From Opitutaceae bacterium (GTDB taxonomy: Bacteria > Verrucomicrobiota > Verrucomicrobiia > Opitutales > Opitutaceae): DNA of 64,000 nucleotides. This document shows, one piece after another, positions 37,828-49,515 of the stretch. Positions within the stretch are counted from its first letter, which is position 1. Each line of letters begins with the position of its first letter. The notes beneath the pieces are model-generated. The model was not told where the DNA came from. It saw only the letters and a program-made list of their open reading frames with translations, and searched no databases. The stretch covers positions 124,001-188,000 of the forward strand of contig JADJTK010000007.1 in NCBI GenBank assembly GCA_016711225.1, given 5' to 3'. The position numbers were made by a program, and so were the translations under genes.

Positions 37828-39417
37828 TCAGCCCTTGGCCTTGCGCTGCTCGTCGCGCAGGAGCTTGAACTCCAGCGCGTCCTTGAGCGCCTGCCACGAG
37901 GCTTCGATGATGTTCTCGCCGGCGCCGACAGTCCCAAAGAGCTCCTCGCCGTCGGCGGTCTCGACCAGAACGCGGACCCGCGCACCGGCACCCTGCTGGC
38001 TCTCGAGAATGCGGACCTTGTAGTCGCGCAGCAGGATTTCCTTCAACTGCGGGAAGATCGGCTCGAGCGCGAGGCGCAGCGCCTTGTCGAGCGCACCGAT
38101 CGGACCATTGGACTCCGCGACGGTGTGCCGCAGCTCGTCGCCGATGCGCAACTTCACCGTGGCCTCGGAGATCACCGGCTCGTTGGGGCCGCGGCGCTCG
38201 ACAATCACCCGATAGCCCTCGAAGCCGAAGAACTCCCGGTGCTTCTCCAGCGCCTTGGCGATGAGCAGCTGGAACGAGGCGTCGGCGGCCTCGTATTCGT
38301 AGCCCTGAAACTCCAGCTTCTTGATCTCCTCGATCAGATCCTTCAGCGCGGGCGAGCCGGCCTCCAGCTCCACGCCGAGCTCGCGCGCCTTCATGACGAC
38401 ACTGCTGCGGCCCGACATGTCGGAGATGAGCACGCGCTGCCGGTTGCCCACGAGCGCCGGGTCGATGTGCTCGTAGCTGCGCGCCACCTTGTGCGCGGCG
38501 TTGGCATGCACCCCACCCTTGTGGGCGAAGGCCGACACGCCGACGAACGGGGCATGGTTGTCGGCATGCAGGTTGGCCAGTTCGTCGACGAAGAGGGAGA
38601 GCTGGCGCAGCTTGGGCAGCTGCGGGCGGCAGTTCGCCTCGTAACCAAGCTTCAGCAACAGATTCGGGATGATGGTGAGAAGGTTGGCGTTGCCCGTGCG
38701 CTCGCCGTAGCCGTTGGCCGTGCCCTGCACCAGCACCGCGCCGGCCTGCACGCCCACCAGCGAGACGGCCACGCCGAGCCCACAGTCGTTGTGGCAGTGC
38801 ATGCCCACCTTGGGTCCGACCTGGGCGACGACCGCGCCCACGATGTGCTTCACTTCGTCGACCATCGTGCCGCCGTTGGTGTCGCAGAGCGAAAGGTTGA
38901 CCGCGCCGCCGCGCGCCGCCGCCTCCAGAGTCTGGAGCGCGTAGGCAGGGTTGTCCTTGTAGCCGTCGAAGAAGTGCTCGGCGTCGTAGATCACCTCGCG
39001 GCCGGCCTCGCACAGGAAGCGCACGGAGTCCTCGATCATGGCGAGGTTCTCCTCCGGGGTGGTGCGCAACACTTCGGTGACGTGCAGCAGCCAGCTCTTG
39101 CCAAAGATGGTGACCACCGGCGTCTCGGCCTCGAGGAGCAGCTTGAGCTGGGGGTCGTCCGCTGCGCGGATACCGGCGCGGCGGGTGGAGCCGAAGGCGG
39201 CGATCTTGGCGTGAGTGAGCTTGAGGTGGCGCACCTCGTGGAAGAACGCCATGTCGCGCGGGTTGGACCCCGGCCAGCCGCCCTCGATGTAATCGATGCC
39301 GAAATGGTCGAGCTTCTCCGCGATGCGCAGCTTGTCGGCGACCGAGAAGGAAATGCCCTCGCCCTGGGTGCCGTCGCGAAGGGTGGTGTCGTAGATCAGG
39401 ATGCGGTTGGAGCTCAT
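37828..39417 (-). CDS. cimA: (R)-citramalate synthase
   Basis: A 529-residue enzyme of the isopropylmalate/homocitrate synthase family. It condenses pyruvate and acetyl-CoA to citramalate for threonine-independent isoleucine synthesis. The N-terminal TIM barrel starts RILIYDTTLRDGTQGEGISF and has the metal-binding HCH in GMHCHNDCGLG. FGIDYIEGGWPGSNPRD and the C-terminal LeuA-type regulatory/dimer domain (VRVLVETADGEELFGTVG) fit the long CimA subfamily rather than LeuA. ATG 39417 is used; no strong ribosome site is visible. Upstream on the same strand lie an intrinsic terminator and an isoleucine-rich mini-ORF, suggesting attenuation control. ilvE lies 9 kb away. Confidence 0.92.
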   Translation of the reverse strand: MSSNRILIYDTTLRDGTQGEGISFSVADKLRIAEKLDHFGIDYIEGGWPGSNPRDMAFFHEVRHLKLTHAKIAAFGSTRRAGIRAADDPQLKLLLEAETPVVTIFGKSWLLHVTEVLRTTPEENLAMIEDSVRFLCEAGREVIYDAEHFFDGYKDNPAYALQTLEAAARGGAVNLSLCDTNGGTMVDEVKHIVGAVVAQVGPKVGMHCHNDCGLGVAVSLVGVQAGAVLVQGTANGYGERTGNANLLTIIPNLLLKLGYEANCRPQLPKLRQLSLFVDELANLHADNHAPFVGVSAFAHKGGVHANAAHKVARSYEHIDPALVGNRQRVLISDMSGRSSVVMKARELGVELEAGSPALKDLIEEIKKLEFQGYEYEAADASFQLLIAKALEKHREFFGFEGYRVIVERRGPNEPVISEATVKLRIGDELRHTVAESNGPIGALDKALRLALEPIFPQLKEILLRDYKVRILESQQGAGARVRVLVETADGEELFGTVGAGENIIEASWQALKDALEFKLLRDEQRKAKG

Positions 39418-39518
39418 GGCGTGGTGCGGTGGTAGACCGGGCTGCGGGTGGACTAATCTAATGCGGACTATGGGCGGGAGGGGAAGGCGGGAGTTGGGAA
39501 CGGGCGGCGCGCGGACAA

Positions 39519-39546
39519 CAAAAAACCCCGGGCGGAGGGCCCGGGG
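39519..39546 (-). terminator. Attenuator terminator upstream of cimA
   Basis: On the minus strand CCCCGGGC (39546-39539) pairs with GCCCGGGG (39533-39526) and is followed by TTTTTTG (39525-39519). It stands 100 bases before cimA and 27 bases after the leader peptide stop. An upstream GGCCCGG (minus strand, 39598-39592) can pair with CCGGGCC in the 5' arm (39544-39538) and would act as the antiterminator. It could instead terminate a transcript from the SDR gene, but the leader peptide between them favours attenuation. Confidence 0.8.
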
Positions 39547-39572
39547 TCGTGGAAACTGAGGTGCGCGTCGCG

Positions 39573-39659
39573 TTACGCGGGGTTTCCAGAGCCGGGCCGG
39601 CGGCCTCGAATGGTAATCGAGCCACTAATCGAAATGGCGATGACGGACCGGAGGTTCAT
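39573..39659 (-). CDS. Isoleucine-rich leader peptide of cimA (attenuator)
   Basis: A 28-codon ORF, MNLRSVIAISISGSITIRGR followed by RPGSGNPA. Residues 6-17 contain five Ile and one Val, with Leu at position 3; the stop TAA is at 39575-39573. It lies directly upstream of an intrinsic terminator and then cimA, the committed step of isoleucine synthesis. The expected behaviour is that stalling at Ile codons when Ile-tRNA is scarce favours the antiterminator. A further stem TGGAAAC/GTTTCCA brackets the stop codon (39588-39550). This gene is too short for usual gene calling. Composition and placement are seen; regulation is inferred. Confidence 0.75.
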   Translation of the reverse strand: MNLRSVIAISISGSITIRGRRPGSGNPA

Positions 39660-40002
39660 GGAAACGAGTGGGGCTGAAGCTACAGAGCGCCCTGCCCTTG
39701 TCGAGGCGGGAGTGAGAAGGCGTCGCCCGAGTGGCGCCGTCCCTGCCTGCGGTCCGCCATCTGGGCCAGGGCTGGAAGCCCCACAGGCCCGCTGTAGCTG
39801 GATGGCGAAGCCATTCAGCGCTGCCGGAGGCTGAACCGCTTCGCGGTCCAGCTACTCCGAGCCGCAAGCGACGGCGCCAGTACCCGCACGAGGAAGAATC
39901 CCCGGTGGTGGGGCGGGCTTTACGCCCGCCAGCTCGACGATTGGAGGGATGGCGGGCGTAAAGCCCGCCCCACCCCGTTGGATCGGAGCAAGCCCCCATG
40001 CC
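39660..40002. repeat. Spacer between SDR and the cimA leader with a large inverted repeat
   Basis: Contains an inverted pair of the GTGGGGCGGGC-TTTAC-GCCCGCC element: one copy at about 39908-39931 and its reverse complement at 39950-39974, able to form a long cruciform. The minus strand near 39676-39700 has a weak candidate promoter for the leader (TCGACA, 16 bases, TAGCTT), not strong enough to list separately. No gene is supported. Confidence 0.65.
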
Positions 40003-40707
40003 TCACCCACGCAGATCCTGCGCGCGGTAGAACTGGCCACCAGGGGTGCCATCAGGGATGAGCACCGGCACCATCGCGCCGGGCAGCACCGTCGACGGAT
40101 CGTTCGGGGCCTGCGGGCCGCCGAGAGCGGTGCGCAGCCAACCCGGGTCGAGCCGGGAGACGATCACACCGGTGCCCTTAAGCTCGGCGTTGAGGTCGTC
40201 GGTGAACTTGTCCAGCGCCCACTTGCTGGCGCCGTAGCCGGCCAATTGCGGGGTCTTGTCGATGCCGGAAGTCACATTGACAATACGGCCCCAGCCGCGC
40301 TCGCGCATCGTCGGCACGAGCCGCGCACACAGACGCACGATGGCGATCACGTTGACCTGAAAACTCCACGACCAATCGGCGGCGGTGTTGTTCTCGATCT
40401 TCTCGCGCCAAGGGTGCATCACCGCGGCGTTGTTGTAGAGGATGTCCACGCCGCCCAGCGCAAGGGCGCGGTCGGCGATCTGCTCGACCTGCGCCGGATC
40501 CGACAACTCGCCGGCGATCACGTGGGCCTCAGCCCCTGCGGCGCGCACAAGCGCGAGTGTCTCGGTGCACGCGGCCTCGGAGCGACCGTGCAACAGCAGG
40601 CGGGCGCCTTCCTTGGCGAGGGCGACGGCGACGAGTTGGCCCACGCCGCGGCTAGAACCGGTGACAAGGGCGGTCTTCCCTTTGATGGAGGCTTTCTGGG
40701 TAGTCAT
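40003..40707 (-). CDS. SDR family NAD(P)-dependent oxidoreductase
   Basis: A 234-residue classical short-chain dehydrogenase/reductase. The nucleotide-binding glycine motif is TALVTGSSRGVGQ near residue 12, the conserved YNNAAV follows DIL, and the catalytic Ser is in VNVTSGID with Tyr-Lys in YGASKWALDKF. The short acidic loop HVIAGELSDPAQV suggests a cofactor-specificity region but does not settle NADH versus NADPH. The ATG at 40707 (MTTQKASIKGK) is chosen. Substrate unknown; neighbours (cimA, tRNA) give no clue. Confidence 0.9.
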   Translation of the reverse strand: MTTQKASIKGKTALVTGSSRGVGQLVAVALAKEGARLLLHGRSEAACTETLALVRAAGAEAHVIAGELSDPAQVEQIADRALALGGVDILYNNAAVMHPWREKIENNTAADWSWSFQVNVIAIVRLCARLVPTMRERGWGRIVNVTSGIDKTPQLAGYGASKWALDKFTDDLNAELKGTGVIVSRLDPGWLRTALGGPQAPNDPSTVLPGAMVPVLIPDGTPGGQFYRAQDLRG

Positions 40708-41008
40708 AGAGGAGCGGGATTCAGTGCGCTCGCCCGGGCTTTTCAACAGGCGGCGCACTTCAGCACCCGTTGCCACCTGCGTTTAACGCATCGTCCCTCC
40801 GCCGCAACACCGCGCAGCCTGGTCCTGCGTTCGGGGTCGCCCCGCGATAAAGGTGCCCTGGCCTCGCTAGTGACGCGCGCGGCAGGCTGTCCCAGGCGAG
40901 CGGCACCGCCGCGGATTCCAGAAAATCCACGACCACGCAATACTTGCCACCAAAACGCTTGCCACGGTCTGGGGAGGATGTTTTCTCGCCCTCTCAACGC
41001 ACAGGTTC
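40708..41008. other. Spacer between SDR and tRNA-Thr
   Basis: About 300 bases between the divergent SDR start and the tRNA. It should hold the promoters for both, but I see no confident -35/-10 pair, repeat or ORF. Confidence 0.5.
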
Positions 41009-41083
<75 letters not shown>

Positions 41084-41362
41084 GTGCAAGGCCACGACCT
41101 AGGAGGCGGAAGCCGAGTCAGCGATACGCCTCCGCTGCAACCATGTTGCCCTTGTCGCCACAAAACACCTCGAGCCGCGAGTGTAACTGCACACTCCATC
41201 CGTTCAACAGGTGCAGTGGAGCCATCGCGATGAACGTCCCTCGTGGCTGATTCAGGGGTCCAAAGAAAGCGGGAAAACGCGACGCCGTTTTTTCCGCCAC
41301 CCGAGCCCTCGCCGAGCCCAAGATCGTCGGCCGCCTCCGATCACGACCGCTACCGCCCCCCC

Positions 41363-41905
41363 TTACTCCAACCCCAAAATCTGGCGGCCCTCGGGCGACA
41401 TCATCTGCGGATTCCACGCGGGATCCCACACGATGTGCACCTTGGCTTCGGTCACCCCAGGCAGCGCCGCGATCTTGCTGCGCGCATCCTCGGCGATCAC
41501 CGGCCCCATGCCGCAACCGGGAGCAGTGAGGGTCATCTTTACCTCCACCCGATGCCCACCACCGGCGAGCGGCTCCGTCGCCAGATCGTAGACGAGGCCC
41601 AGATCGACGATGTTCAGCGGGATCTCCGGATCGAAACACGACTTGAGCGCTTCCCATACCTGCGCCTCGCCAAACTCCCCGTTGCGCGGCGGTACCGCGG
41701 CGTCCGGTACCGGCAGCACAAACCCCTTCAACGCATCGACGTGCGCGGGAGCGATGCGGTAGAGCGTGCCGAGCGCGCGCACCGTCACGCTGGCTCCGAG
41801 GGTCTGGGTGATGATCACCGTGGTGCCGGCCGGCAGCATCGCGGGGGTGCCGGCCGGAATCTCGGCAGCGGGGCAATCGCGCAGCAGAACGCTTTCCTTG
41901 TGCAT
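41363..41905 (-). CDS. sufT: Putative Fe-S cluster assembly protein SufT
   Basis: A 180-residue protein with an N-terminal ~75-residue beta-rich extension (IPAGTPAMLPAGTTVIITQT) and a C-terminal MIP18/DUF59 domain. The domain shows EALKSCFDPEIPLNIVDLG, the conserved Cys of TLTAPGCGMGP and VHIVWDPAWNPQMMSPEGR. This two-part architecture matches SufT, an auxiliary factor in Fe-S cluster maturation. It lies 19 bases after sppA on the same strand, so co-transcription is plausible. No other suf gene is in the window. Confidence 0.88.
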   Translation of the reverse strand: MHKESVLLRDCPAAEIPAGTPAMLPAGTTVIITQTLGASVTVRALGTLYRIAPAHVDALKGFVLPVPDAAVPPRNGEFGEAQVWEALKSCFDPEIPLNIVDLGLVYDLATEPLAGGGHRVEVKMTLTAPGCGMGPVIAEDARSKIAALPGVTEAKVHIVWDPAWNPQMMSPEGRQILGLE

Positions 41906-41924
41906 GGTTGTACGGCGAAAGGGG

Positions 41925-43724
41925 TTACTGGATCTGCAGCTCCACCGGCAGCCGCAGGTAGACGTTGCGCGGGTCGTTGTATTGTTCGAGCGTGTGCACT
42001 TCGCTCTTCACGCGGGTCGCAATCCGGCCGGAAAGGCTGGTGCGGCTGAGGAACTCGCCGGAGCCCTCGAAGAGCTCGCGCAGCACCTCGCCGAAATCGC
42101 GCTTCCCGGGAAACTCCTGCAGCCGATAGTCCTTACCGAGCTTGGCCTTGTCGGCGGCGAAATCGATCGCCGCCTGCAGCCCGCCGAACTCGTCGATGAG
42201 CCCGAGGCGCTTGGCATCGGTGCCCGACCACACCCGACCCTGTGCCAACTCGGCCACCACAGCGCGGTCGAGCTTGCGCCCCTCGGCTACGCGGTCGAGG
42301 AACGAGCCGTAGATCCAGTCCACCACCGATTGGATCGCACGCATCTCCTCCTCGCTTTTCGGCCGGGAAATCGTCTCGGTGTCGGCGAACTTGCCGGTCT
42401 TCACCACGTCGAAAGACACCCCGACCTTCTGGGCAAGTTCCTTCACATTAAAAAGCATGCCGATCACGCCGATCGAGCCGGTGATCGTGTTGGGCTGGGC
42501 GAAGATGCGATCGCCGTAGGCGGAGATCCAATATCCCCCGGAGGCCGCCACGGTGCCCATCGACACCACCACCGGCTTCTCCTCCTGCAACAGGCGCAGT
42601 TCGCGCTGGATCACCTCGCTGGCATTGGCGCTGCCGCCGGGGCTGTTCACCCGCAAGACGACCGCTTTCACATCCTCGTCCTGCCGCAGCCGGCGCAACT
42701 CCAGGGCAAAGCGATCGCCACCAACCTCGCCCTCCTCGCTGCCTTCGCCGTCCACGATCACGCCCTCGGCGTAGACCACCGCGATCCGCTTGTCCCCACT
42801 CTGATGGCCTTTCACGGCGGCGGAGAGATAGGCATGAAGCCCGATCTGCTTGAACGTGGGCTCGTCGGATGAATCGGTGCGCTTCTTGAGGTCCTCAAGC
42901 AGTTCGTCCCAATACTCGGCCCGATCCACCAGCCCGCTCTTCACGGCCACCGCGCCCACCTGGGCCTCGGGCGTCTCCAACAGCGCTTGGAGGCTCTCGG
43001 GCGACAGCTTGCGCGACTCGGCGGCCTCGCCGCGAATCTCCGTCCACAAGTCGTCGAGCAGCTTCTGCGTGGCCTCGCGGGACTCGGGACTGAAGTCGCG
43101 CCGCACAAAGGTCTCCGCGTAGCTCTTGTACTTGCCGGAGCGTGTCACCTGCACACCCACGCCAAGCTTCTCCAGCGTGCCGGCCAAGAACATCGGCTCC
43201 GCCGCCAGGCCGGGCATCCACACCATGCCGAAAGGATGCAGCACCAGTTCGGAGGCAGCCGACATCAAGTAGTAGTCCCGCGTGTCCATATTTTCCGCAT
43301 AGGCGACCACCGGCTTGCCGGAGGAGCGGAACTGCGCCACCGCCTGGCGCACCTCGCGCAGCGCCGCATAGCCGCTGCCGTAGTCCTGCGGCCGCAGATT
43401 GCCGGTGAGCAGCAGGCCTTTGATGCGATCGTCCTTGGCGGCGGCCGCCAAGCCGTCGAGCACCAGGCGCAGCTGGAGGCGGTGGCCGTCGGAGCCCAAG
43501 AGGCTGGCGAGTTTGCCCGAACCGTCGAAGGGCGACGGGGCATCGGCAATATTGGTATCCAGCTCCACAACCAGGAAAGAGCCTTTCTCGACCTGCGTCT
43601 TGGGCTGGGATTCGCCCATCGCGGCGATCATCGCCAGGCTGACGAACATCAGAAACATCCCGCCGAATACGAAGACCACCAGCGCCACCAGCGCCCCGAA
43701 GAAACTCGCGAAAAATGACTTCAT
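41925..43724 (-). CDS. sppA: Signal peptide peptidase SppA (67 kDa type)
   Basis: A 599-residue membrane-anchored serine protease of family S49 that degrades cleaved signal peptides. An N-terminal membrane segment (FGALVALVVFVFGGMFLMFV) is followed by two tandem S49 domains, the long-form architecture. The nucleophile Ser lies in LRVNSPGGSANASE (about residue 365), and MGTVAASGGYWISAYGDRIF and ITGSIGVIG are the conserved following blocks. The expected general-base Lys should be in the N-terminal domain. The ATG at 43724 is preferred over 43733. Length matches the long (E. coli-like) form. Confidence 0.93.
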   Translation of the reverse strand: MKSFFASFFGALVALVVFVFGGMFLMFVSLAMIAAMGESQPKTQVEKGSFLVVELDTNIADAPSPFDGSGKLASLLGSDGHRLQLRLVLDGLAAAAKDDRIKGLLLTGNLRPQDYGSGYAALREVRQAVAQFRSSGKPVVAYAENMDTRDYYLMSAASELVLHPFGMVWMPGLAAEPMFLAGTLEKLGVGVQVTRSGKYKSYAETFVRRDFSPESREATQKLLDDLWTEIRGEAAESRKLSPESLQALLETPEAQVGAVAVKSGLVDRAEYWDELLEDLKKRTDSSDEPTFKQIGLHAYLSAAVKGHQSGDKRIAVVYAEGVIVDGEGSEEGEVGGDRFALELRRLRQDEDVKAVVLRVNSPGGSANASEVIQRELRLLQEEKPVVVSMGTVAASGGYWISAYGDRIFAQPNTITGSIGVIGMLFNVKELAQKVGVSFDVVKTGKFADTETISRPKSEEEMRAIQSVVDWIYGSFLDRVAEGRKLDRAVVAELAQGRVWSGTDAKRLGLIDEFGGLQAAIDFAADKAKLGKDYRLQEFPGKRDFGEVLRELFEGSGEFLSRTSLSGRIATRVKSEVHTLEQYNDPRNVYLRLPVELQIQ

Positions 43725-44153
43725 TGCCCGCACGCTAGCTTGCCCTACCCCCTCGGCAATAGCCGAAAAGGACCGGAGGTGCCGCCACGGGATGAGCGGT
43801 TCCCAGACGCGCTGGCGGTACGGTGCCCCCCACCGGCCAGTGGGGCCGGTCTCCGACCGGTCGGCCCAGGCAAACGCCGCCGGGGAGGGTGTGAGCCAGC
43901 CAACGCAACTTCGCTTCCAGATTCTGCCTGCACGTAGCGGAACCGCTTCCGGTTCCGGACGGCGTGGAAGCCACGCCGCTAGGCAAAGTCCAGATGCGGA
44001 TGGCCGTTGGTATGGGCCAGTGGCTTGGGAGCCGGCGGGGAATCGCAGGCGTCCAGTCGGAGACTGGACCTACGGACGCCAAAGCGGCGGCGCCTTTCGG
44101 GCGCCGCCGCGGGAATTGGTCGGGGCGAGCCGGCTCGCTCCCTCAGGAGAAAC
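43725..44153. repeat. Spacer between sppA and clpC with paired hairpins
   Basis: A 429-base region with GCCGGTC-TCC-GACCGG(T) at about 43845-43861, and GTCCAGTC-GGA-GACTGGAC at 44051-44069 within the longer shared context (CAGTGGCTTGGGAGCCGGCG upstream). The region before the clpC stop has a GGCGGCGCC...GGGCGCCGCC inverted sequence near 44087-44110 that might terminate clpC, but no T-run follows. Confidence 0.7.
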
Positions 44154-46700
<2,547 letters not shown>

Positions 46701-46730
46701 GGGCGAGGAATGGGCGGCGGAGGGGGAAGG

Positions 46731-47876
46731 TTACTCGGCGGCAGGAGCGGCGGAGGGCGGGAAGGACGGACGCGGGAAATCGGCGAAGGCCGGGCGGAGA
46801 AGTGAAGCGCGCAGAACGTCGCGTTGGGCCGGATCGGCCTCGTTCTCGGCGGAATGCTGGATGTGGGCGGGCTGACTGAGGAGGAAAAGTCGGTTGATCA
46901 CGACGCGGCGGTCCTCGGGGAAGCCGCCCAGATCGATGCCGAGGCGCACCAACGAGAGCAGGTTGAGTGCCTCGGCGGAGGTGAGGAGGTGGGCGTTTTG
47001 CAGCAGTCCGTAGGCGCGCCCGATCTTGTCGAAGAGCTTGATGGGCTCGGCAGCGAGCAGCTTCTCACGGGCGTTCATCTCCTGCCGGAAGACGGTGGTG
47101 AGAACGTTGTGGAGGCGCTCGATGATCGCTTCCTCGGTCTCGCCGAGGGTCGTCTGGTTGGAGATCTGGAAGATGCTGCCGCTGGCGTCGGTCCCCTCGC
47201 CGTGGAGACCGCGAACGACCAGCCCAAGCTGATTCACGGCGCGCACGATCTTGTCCATCTGCCCGGTGATCACGAGGGCGGGCAGGTGCATCATCGCGCT
47301 GGCGCGCAAGCCGGTGCCCAGGTTGGTGGGGCAGGCGGTGAGATAGCCGAGGTCGGGGCTGAAGGCGTAGTCGAGGCGCTCCTCGAGGGCGGAATCGAGC
47401 GTATTCATCGTCTTCCACACGCGCTTGAGCTGGAAACCGGGCTTGATCACCTGCATGCGCAGGTGGTCCTCCTCGTTGACCATGATCGAGCAGGTGCAGT
47501 CGCGGCTGATCACCACGCCGCTGCCGGCCTTGGAGGCCGAAAGCTCGCGGCTGATCAAGTGGCGCTCCACCAGGAGCTGTTTCTCGTGGTCAGAAAGTTC
47601 TTCCATCGAGAAGACCGTGCCCTTCTTCATCTGCGGCAAAGCCCGCACGGCATCGATGCACTCCGCCAAGATGTCGCTCCGTTGCGCCTCCTTGGCCCAC
47701 CCGGTGAAGGGGAAACGGCTCAGGTTACGCGCCAGGCGCACCCGGGTCATGAGCACAATGGGGCCGCTGCCGAGGATCGACTCCCCGGCGCCCTCGCCCG
47801 ACTCGAGCAAGGCCGCGATGCGCGCCTCGGTGTCGGGACTACGCCCCTGGGGTTTGTTTGATCTGGCGAATTTCAT
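46731..47876 (-). CDS. mcsB: Protein arginine kinase McsB
   Basis: A 381-residue phosphagen-kinase-like protein that phosphorylates arginine residues in proteins, marking them for ClpC. Key motifs: VLMTRVRLARNLSRFPF (ATP-phosphate-binding Arg), the catalytic NEEDH in SIMVNEEDHLRMQV, CPTNLGTGLRASAM, and GLHGEGTDASGSIFQISN. The C-terminal domain with DIGG-type region (LGIDLGGFPEDRRVVINRLF) is also present. The ATG at 47876 is preferred over the GTG one codon upstream; it overlaps the end of mcsA by 38 bases, indicating translational coupling. The family is best known from Firmicutes, where CtsR leads the operon; no CtsR is seen here. Confidence 0.92.
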   Translation of the reverse strand: MKFARSNKPQGRSPDTEARIAALLESGEGAGESILGSGPIVLMTRVRLARNLSRFPFTGWAKEAQRSDILAECIDAVRALPQMKKGTVFSMEELSDHEKQLLVERHLISRELSASKAGSGVVISRDCTCSIMVNEEDHLRMQVIKPGFQLKRVWKTMNTLDSALEERLDYAFSPDLGYLTACPTNLGTGLRASAMMHLPALVITGQMDKIVRAVNQLGLVVRGLHGEGTDASGSIFQISNQTTLGETEEAIIERLHNVLTTVFRQEMNAREKLLAAEPIKLFDKIGRAYGLLQNAHLLTSAEALNLLSLVRLGIDLGGFPEDRRVVINRLFLLSQPAHIQHSAENEADPAQRDVLRASLLRPAFADFPRPSFPPSAAPAAE

Positions 47877-48343
47877 CACGGAAGCGGGCGGCGTCTTCGT
47901 AGCGCTCGGACTTGATGGCGATATCCAGCTCCATCTCGAGCTTGGTGAGGCGGTCGTAGATGGTGCGGCGGTCGAGGGCGCGCTGCGGGATTTTGCCGGT
48001 GTGGGTGGAGCCCTTGTGCATGCTGGGCAGCATGGGCATCAGCATCGGGCGAAACGCGTCGTAGCACTTCGGACAACCGAAGCGACCGACCTTCTTGAAA
48101 TCCTGTTGGGTGAACGCGCAACTCGGGCAGACAAGGGAGCCCTCACCCTCGGCGGGCGTTTCCGGAGTTGAGCGCGCCCTTGATCAGCAGATCCGCGAGC
48201 GAAAAGCCGCTCGGATCGGTCACGCCCTTGGCCTGCGCGCATTCCTCACACAAGTCCACTTTGTGGACCTTGTTGTTGATGATCTGCGTAAGGTGAACCG
48301 TCGCGGGTTTACCGCAGAGGCTGCACTTTATCGGATTGGCCAT
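47839..48343 (-). CDS. mcsA: McsA-like zinc-finger/UVR activator of McsB, interrupted by a +1 frameshift
   Basis: McsA activates McsB. The N-terminal part (ATG 48343, MANPIKCSLCGKPATVHL) has zinc-binding CSLC and CEEC. After LIKGALN the frame changes near 48168; with one base removed it continues as PETPAEGEGSLVCPSC, with CPSC and CPKC forming the second zinc site. The C-terminal UVR motif is KLEMELDIAIKSERYEDAAR, which also resembles the UvrB/UvrC contact motif. The corrected protein is about 167 residues, normal for the family. As mcsB and clpC are intact, a sequencing insertion is plausible. It overlaps mcsB. Confidence 0.87.
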
Positions 48344-48533
48344 CGGAGGGAGTGAGATGAGTAGAGGTTAATCGACCGGTCCCGAGCGGACCTGAGCCAT
48401 AGACTGTGTCAACGTTCCTCTTCGCAGGGAACATGCCACTTGCACACTTGGGCGCAAGTAACGCCACCATACACCGCCGCCGGCCAAGCCCGAACGGAGG
48501 GAACAGCGTGCACAAAGAGCAACCGAAGCGCCC

Positions 48534-49400
48534 TCAGATTCGGGTGCCCTCAACGGTGACGCGACGATGGAACGCCTCGATAAAACGAGCGGTGAGCGGG
48601 CCCGGCTTGCCAGTGCCGATCTCACGCCCGTCGAGTTTCACCACCGGGATGACTTCGGCGGCGGTGCCGGTGAGGAAAAGTTCGTCGGCGATCCAAAGGT
48701 CGTAGCGGGTCAGATCGAGTTCGCGCACGGGCATCTTGAATTCGGCGGCGAGATCGATCACGGCGTCACGGGTAATGCCGCGCAGCGCGCCGCTGGAAGC
48801 CTTCGGAGTGAGCAATTCGCCCTTGAAGAGAGCGAAGATGTTATCGCCCGTGCACTCGGCCACAAAACCCTGGTCGTTGAGCAGGATCGCCTCCTGGTAG
48901 CCCAGGTTCTCGGCCTCGATCTTGGCCATGATGTTGTTGAGGTAGTTCAGCGACTTCACTGCCGGCGGCAGCGCGGCCACATTCATGCGCCGGGTGGGCA
49001 CGGTGATCACCTCGAGGCCGGTGGCGTAGAGCTCCGGCGGATAGAGCGCAATCTTGTCGGCGATGATGAAGATCGAGGGCTTGGGGCAGCGCTTGGGCGA
49101 GAGACCAAGATTGCCCACGCCACGCGTCACCACGAGGCGAATGTAGCCGTCGGTCAGGCCGTTTTGGCGGCAGGCTTCACAGGTCCACTCGGCGATTTCC
49201 GCGCGAGTCCAGGGCATCTTCAACGCGATGGCCTTGGCGGAGTACTCAAGGCGCTCGAGATGCGCATCCAGGCGGAAAATATTCTTCTGGTAGAGGCGGA
49301 TCCCCTCAAACACGCCGTCGCCGTAAAGCAGGCCGTGATCAAACACGGACACCTTGGCGTCGGCCGCCTCAACAAAGGCACCATCGAGGAAGATCTTCAT
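48534..49400 (-). CDS. ilvE: Branched-chain amino acid aminotransferase
   Basis: A 288-residue class IV PLP-dependent aminotransferase that makes Ile, Leu and Val from their keto acids. Conserved segments are VFDHGLLYGDGVFEGIRLY near the N-terminus, the PLP Lys in PPAVKSLNYLNNIMAK, EAILLNDQGFVAECTGDNIF, and ELFLTGTAAEVIPVVKLDGR. D-amino-acid and aminodeoxychorismate relatives are similar, but the combination fits IlvE. It is on the same strand as the mcsA-mcsB-clpC operon with a 190-base gap. It completes branched-chain synthesis with cimA in the same window. Confidence 0.92.
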   Translation of the reverse strand: MKIFLDGAFVEAADAKVSVFDHGLLYGDGVFEGIRLYQKNIFRLDAHLERLEYSAKAIALKMPWTRAEIAEWTCEACRQNGLTDGYIRLVVTRGVGNLGLSPKRCPKPSIFIIADKIALYPPELYATGLEVITVPTRRMNVAALPPAVKSLNYLNNIMAKIEAENLGYQEAILLNDQGFVAECTGDNIFALFKGELLTPKASSGALRGITRDAVIDLAAEFKMPVRELDLTRYDLWIADELFLTGTAAEVIPVVKLDGREIGTGKPGPLTARFIEAFHRRVTVEGTRI

Positions 49401-49515
49401 GGGACGGGGACGATGGGAGGCGCCGGCGCACTTGTCCAGCAGCGGAATGGGCGAAGCAAACGCGAAGCGGCATCCAGTCCTCAGCGGAGCGGGAGCGCAC
49501 CGCGCCCCCCGCGCC

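Noticed and set aside
39519..39546. Simple terminator of the SDR gene
   Set aside because: It is 450 bases from the SDR stop, and an isoleucine-rich mini-ORF with a competing antiterminator pairing lies directly before it, so attenuation of cimA is preferred.
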